Source: Chrysoperla carnea
Lineage: Eukaryota > Arthropoda > Insecta > Neuroptera > Chrysopidae
Direction: 5' to 3'
Assembly (NCBI RefSeq): GCF_905475395.1
Contig: NC_058337.1
Location: 97,830,368 to 97,894,367, forward strand
DNA: 64,000 nucleotides
Position numbers and translations under genes: made by a program. Positions 59,776 to 64,000 of this stretch are shown in pieces. The notes beneath the pieces were generated by a model, which worked only from the letters and a program-made list of their open reading frames with translations, made no database searches and was not told where the DNA came from. Positions within the stretch are counted from its first letter, which is position 1, and every line of letters starts with the position of its first letter.

Positions 59776-60848
59776 ACTTTTTGAGGATCATAAAAAGAAT
59801 GTGTTTATTTTCATTAAAACTAATCGTTCTTTTGTGAAAATGATATTTTCGAACTTGAGTATAGCCAAAAAGTGACCAATATCGCACGAGTACGAACAAT
59901 TACTGACTTAATGTACGATGACCGGCCGCATATCAATGGACAATATTTTTGAAGAGATTTCCAGTAACAGTTTTTCTGAGCAGAAAATGCTCTAATTTTT
60001 ATATGAGCTCAAATTAGAGCGAGTTATGGACACAGTGACTTGTTGAGGACATTTTAATACAATTACCATAATAATTTGAAGACGGTTCATCATCTCTAGA
60101 AAGCATATGAGGCTGTGTTTTTAACTAATTTTTTATTCTAGAAAAAATAATAATCGTCAGATATTTTCAAAATCTAACTAAACATTGATGTATTTGTTCT
60201 GAGCTAAACCAAAAAAAAAAAAAAAAAATTATTGACTCTTTCATTGCCGAGATATAATAACGCAAAGTTAATCAAATTTTATTGTTGAACAGAAACTACT
60301 ATAGATAGTTAGAGTATTGGTGGTTGAAGAGAGATACCTATATTTACAGAATTGTAAATAACAATTGGAACACTATATATTGTATGAGAAATAGTTGCGT
60401 GCCGACAAGCACGTAATATACTCTTACCATGAATATTAACCAAAACCTTTTTCAATACTGTAGGGAGACAAACACCTTAAATGACTGCAGTATACATGAA
60501 ACAAAGTAACACTCAACGTACATTTTGGTAAATGGATTTACTTCACAGTTAAATAAAATTGATTTTACGTATTTTCACTACGTAAAACTGCAGAGTAAAT
60601 TTTTATTATTTAATATTGGTAAAAACGTTTTAACCTTTTCACTCTCACTTTATAGATCGTATAATATCGGAGGGTCGAAAAGAATACAAAAATTTGATTA
60701 CAATGAAAGCATATTTGTCACCATTCCCCATGATTTCTTACAAAATGGATAAAATGAAAAGTTATAGTTTTATTAGAAAAAAGGACCTTATTACATTTGT
60801 TTTTGTCGCTTGCAGACGTTGCGTTGTGCCAACATAGCTTTCCATAAA

Positions 60849-60890
60849 TGAAATATGCCTACTTTTGAAGTCATTTATTTATTTAAATAA
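60849..60890 (+). repeat. Short dispersed repeat, copy 2
   Basis: Same 38-base core as at 253. Followed by three AAGAAT-like units (AAGAATAAGAATAAGA). Confidence 0.55.
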
Positions 60891-61621
60891 GACTAAGAAT
60901 AAGAATAAGAGAGAGGTTTAAAAGACTTAGTCAACTTCATATAAAAAAAATCAAGCTTTTTATTTAAAATTGCCTTAGTGTTCATACATCCTTAAGGTGC
61001 TCATAAATTTCTAATATTAAAAAATTAAAAAAATTTAAATGAAAAATGTTTCTTAAAAATCTTTTACAGTGACTATTTTTGTCTCGTCTTTCAATATTTG
61101 TTTACTAATTATCATCATAATATTAATATGATAATTAACTGTAATCTATCAGATAATTTATTGGTATTATAGTTTAAAATATGTTTTGAATAAATAATAG
61201 CCTGCTTATTAAACATTTAACACTAACCATACTAAATAAAATGTGTGAGATAATGGCTTATACATATACTGATTTTTTAAATATCCCTGATACGATCAAA
61301 TTTTACATTGTAAACCCACAAGTTCTTATTAAATACAGAGTGGGTAATTTTAATGTATAATACAAGCCGTGGATAGAGTCTGCTGGTGCGACACTTGAGG
61401 TCCACACGAACAACTTCCCAGTATAATAAAAAGTTCGACTCGATCGAATGTTATGAAATTTTTTCGGATCATATTGCCGTTAATACGCTTCAATTGGCAC
61501 CTTAACAAAGTCGATACCATTTTTTGTTCGCGCGATATCGGTCAGAATTCAAAAAACAACAATTCATTTTTTATTGTATAGAAGATTTGAATTCTTTTTT
61601 GCTCTGAATACGAACGTAACA

Positions 61622-61745
61622 AGGAATTATTCGGATACTATGACCACTTGATCACATTAATAATTATTAAACAATAAAACATTTTGTGGTCATGGTGTCC
61701 GACAAATTCTCTGTGGTCATCGTGTCCGATAAATTCTCTGCTGCG
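61622..61745. repeat. GTGTCCGACAAATTC repeat: one inverted and two tandem units
   Basis: 61622-61680 is the reverse complement of the 21269 repeat. It is followed by two direct 27-base units starting TGTGGTCATGGTGTCC (61685) and TGTGGTCATCGTGTCC (61712). The 104-residue - strand frame over 61638-61952 includes these units and so is unlikely to be a gene. Confidence 0.65.
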
Positions 61746-62757
61746 TTTTTTCAGGCCTATATTTAAGTTTTCGAAACACTTGAAAAGCAAGTACTCTTTT
61801 GACGTTGATATTAGGAGACCAGGAAATATCGTTGATCCAGGACCTTCATCATAGGCTGTGTATTTGTTTCTCAACCATGTGCTATTTTTTAAATGTAACA
61901 TTGATGTCGGACAATGATCTTTTAAAATTTTATATTTCTGAACTAAGAACAAAAACTTTCTACTAGAGTTAAATATTTAATGAATTTAAAAGTCTCTCTA
62001 TATTTTCAAATTCGTCTAAATACATTCCATTCATTATATTACTTTCTGTCACAGAATAACCTTATCAAAAAACTGTATTCCAAAAAAATATGGTTTAATT
62101 CATTTAAAAAGTACTTCCACTTTATCAATATTTTAATGTACTGGAATTGTAATAAAACTTATCTTGTACAGTTTTATTCAAAAAAATATGAACTGGTAAC
62201 ATTATTAATGTTAACGAATTTTTATGTGCATCAGGATAACTAAGCACCTGTCACGCCTCCATAGAATGATTTTAGGGTTTCCGTAGAAGAGTACGAATAG
62301 AGCAAGAGTTTGCAGCTAATTAGTTGTGAAAGATTTATTTTCAAAATCAATTTTTTTTTTCCTTTTTTTGTGCTTCGCTAACTTGATATAAAGTTAGCAA
62401 AGTACGCCTTTATAAAATGACTTTAGGGCTTTCTTAGAAGAGTTACCAAAGCACACAAACAGTTTTCACAACTACTACTATCAAGTCGATTCGTGACTGG
62501 TGTTTGGCTAACTTGTTGCTCATCGAATTTTTACATGAGTCCGTTGCGAATCACGTATACAATTATCCGTGAGAACTGTGTCGATGGCTGAAGCATGTTT
62601 TACCAAAAAAGGAAATTAAATTCTTTGCGCACAACTTAATGATGTGAGACGTTTCTTCAGCAAGTGCTTATTCTATCCGCTAGAAGATTTGCTTATTCTA
62701 TTAGGTAGAAAGTTTGGCTAGTTTTACGCCAAATTATAAAGATTTTGTCAAGAGTTT

Positions 62758-62925
62758 TGATATATTTAGTCGTTTTCTTTTTATAAGTATCGTGTCCACA
62801 GACAGACAGGCGGACAATAGAAAAAGGAATAATTAAGTGATTTTATGAACACCTATACCAAAATTTTGTTCATAGCATCAATATTTTTAAGCGTTACAAA
62901 CTTGGGACCAAACTTAGTATACCTT
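62758..62925 (-). mobile_element. Helentron-like element, 5' fragment
   Basis: CGTGTCCACAGACAGACAGG, ACACCTATACCAAAATTTTG, AGCATCAATATTTTTAAGCG and GGACCAAACTTAGTATACCT match the first third of the family on the - strand. The outer TTTTATACCATG is missing. Confidence 0.7.
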
Positions 62926-64000
62926 TTAAAATATTAGTACACATGTTTTTAAAATATTAACTAATCAACTTAGCATTCGTATTAAATTTCTTGGTCTGGA
63001 AGGTGTAAGAGGTAAAATCTTGAAAGGGGATACGAAATTGCATCCCCAAAAGTGAGTTAAATCTGCCTGTCATTCGCGATGCAACTGTGTCGAAAAAGTC
63101 TAAATTCCTGAATAAGGCTTCAAGATAGAGCCTTACATAAAAACGGCTGATGTAAATGATATATTTGACTAGCATGGATTTTTCCAGTGCTTTTCTTGAC
63201 CCATCTAGTATCTAACTGACGAAAATTATGAACTTTTATAAGTTTCCCTTTTACTACACTGCAAGAGTATACATAAATTTGTATTTTAAAAAGTCTGTTC
63301 ATCAAGGTAAAGTAAGGGTAAGTCTTTTTAATTTCTCTTTTGACCAATATATTAAATTACTCAATACAATCTTAGTCATACAACAAACAAAAAAGTTTTG
63401 AATTTTGATTAAGAAACCATGGTCATTTGAGTCATTTATTTCGACCTAATGCGTACATAAAATTTATCATTATCAAAGTTCATAAAATATAAAATATTTT
63501 ACAGAATAATTTTTTCAAAACATAGACAACATGTGCTGTTCACAATACATTTACATACATTTAAAAAAAATACATAATTTATTAAGAAATACGGTATTAC
63601 AAACACATACACTTAATAATATGTTGATCTTTATTTAATCGATTAACAATATTATCGTAACATCTTTATTTATTAATAAATTGAATGTCATTAACTTTCC
63701 ATTTCACAATTATATATTTATTTCACAGTTTTTGTATTATCTTTTATTTTTATTATTGTGTGGTGGTGATCATTCCAATAATGCATAAAGTGAAATTTAA
63801 ACAATGAAAATTTTTATTTAATAAATATTGACGTGTTAATGAATGTTTTTATTTTTCTCAATTTATTTAATTAGTATTTTTTTAAATTTTTCTTTTGTTT
63901 TGTATTATAACACACATGAATAGGCCTATTTTTTTTTTAACAAAATTTTATTATTAAAAAAAAAAAAAAAGTAGTTTCAACTAGTTGGAACTAAATTGTT

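Larger units (their letters stand above)
59776..64000. other. AT-rich intergenic DNA to window end
   Basis: Contains the repeats at 60849, 61622 and 62758. Other open frames (60525, 61980, 62957, 63120) are not supported. The window ends in AT-rich DNA with a 15-base A run near 63960. Confidence 0.55.

Noticed and set aside
61638..61952. 104-residue - strand frame, longest after Wnt9
   Set aside because: It contains the 27-base tandem units and an inverted repeat unit (EFIGHDDHREFVGHHDHK), so it is repeat-derived.

Overview
This is a strongly AT-rich stretch of insect nuclear DNA. The evidence for that is short GT-AG introns, a secreted Wnt ligand gene, (GTCY)n-bearing Helentron-like repeats, Helitron-like repeats ending in CTAG, MITEs and non-LTR relics. 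I cannot place the order. There are no operons, prokaryotic genes, CRISPR arrays or rRNA genes.

One complete gene is clear: a Wnt ligand on the + strand at 36704-39724. It has three exons (36704-36777, 37108-37517, 39165-39724) with matching splice phases and encodes 347 residues. Conserved blocks (CRREPGLA near the N-terminus, WKWGGCGDNL, CKCHGVSGSC, YLENSSTFC) point to the Wnt9 subfamily, whose Drosophila member is called Wnt4. It has 22 of the usual 24 cysteines: the adjacent Cys-Cys pair in the C-terminal domain is replaced by lysine-rich sequence. A second, much less certain coding candidate is a two-exon, 74-residue reading frame on the - strand at 6985-7286, squeezed between transposon copies.

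The rest is a transposon-rich, gene-poor landscape. The dominant family has about 16 full or partial copies at 6.3, 6.9, 7.3, 9.9, 19.6, 20.8, 26.2, 27.0, 28.5, 30.7, 38.6, 45.1, 48.0, 51.7, 52.7, 55.3 and 62.8 kb. It has the DINE-1/HINE layout: a TTTTATACC 5' end, a subterminal inverted repeat, a (GTCY)n tract, a matching subterminal repeat, a 3' hairpin and an end in CACTTG or CTAG. Helitron-like elements with A|TC...CTAG|T ends lie at 16.55, 27.9, 50.2 and 57.3 kb, and terminal fragments at 19.9 and 26.2 kb. MITE or foldback elements lie at 9.34, 9.58, 11.35, 24.2, 25.55, 40.27, 46.28 and 59.5 kb.

Larger structures are a long inverted repeat with about 600-bp arms (53955-55212) and an apparently perfect 955-bp tandem duplication with an 11-bp filler (51349-53269). 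Long intervals outside these features hold only AT-rich sequence with no supported gene. Other Wnt-cluster members (Wnt1, Wnt6, Wnt10) are not visible in the window.
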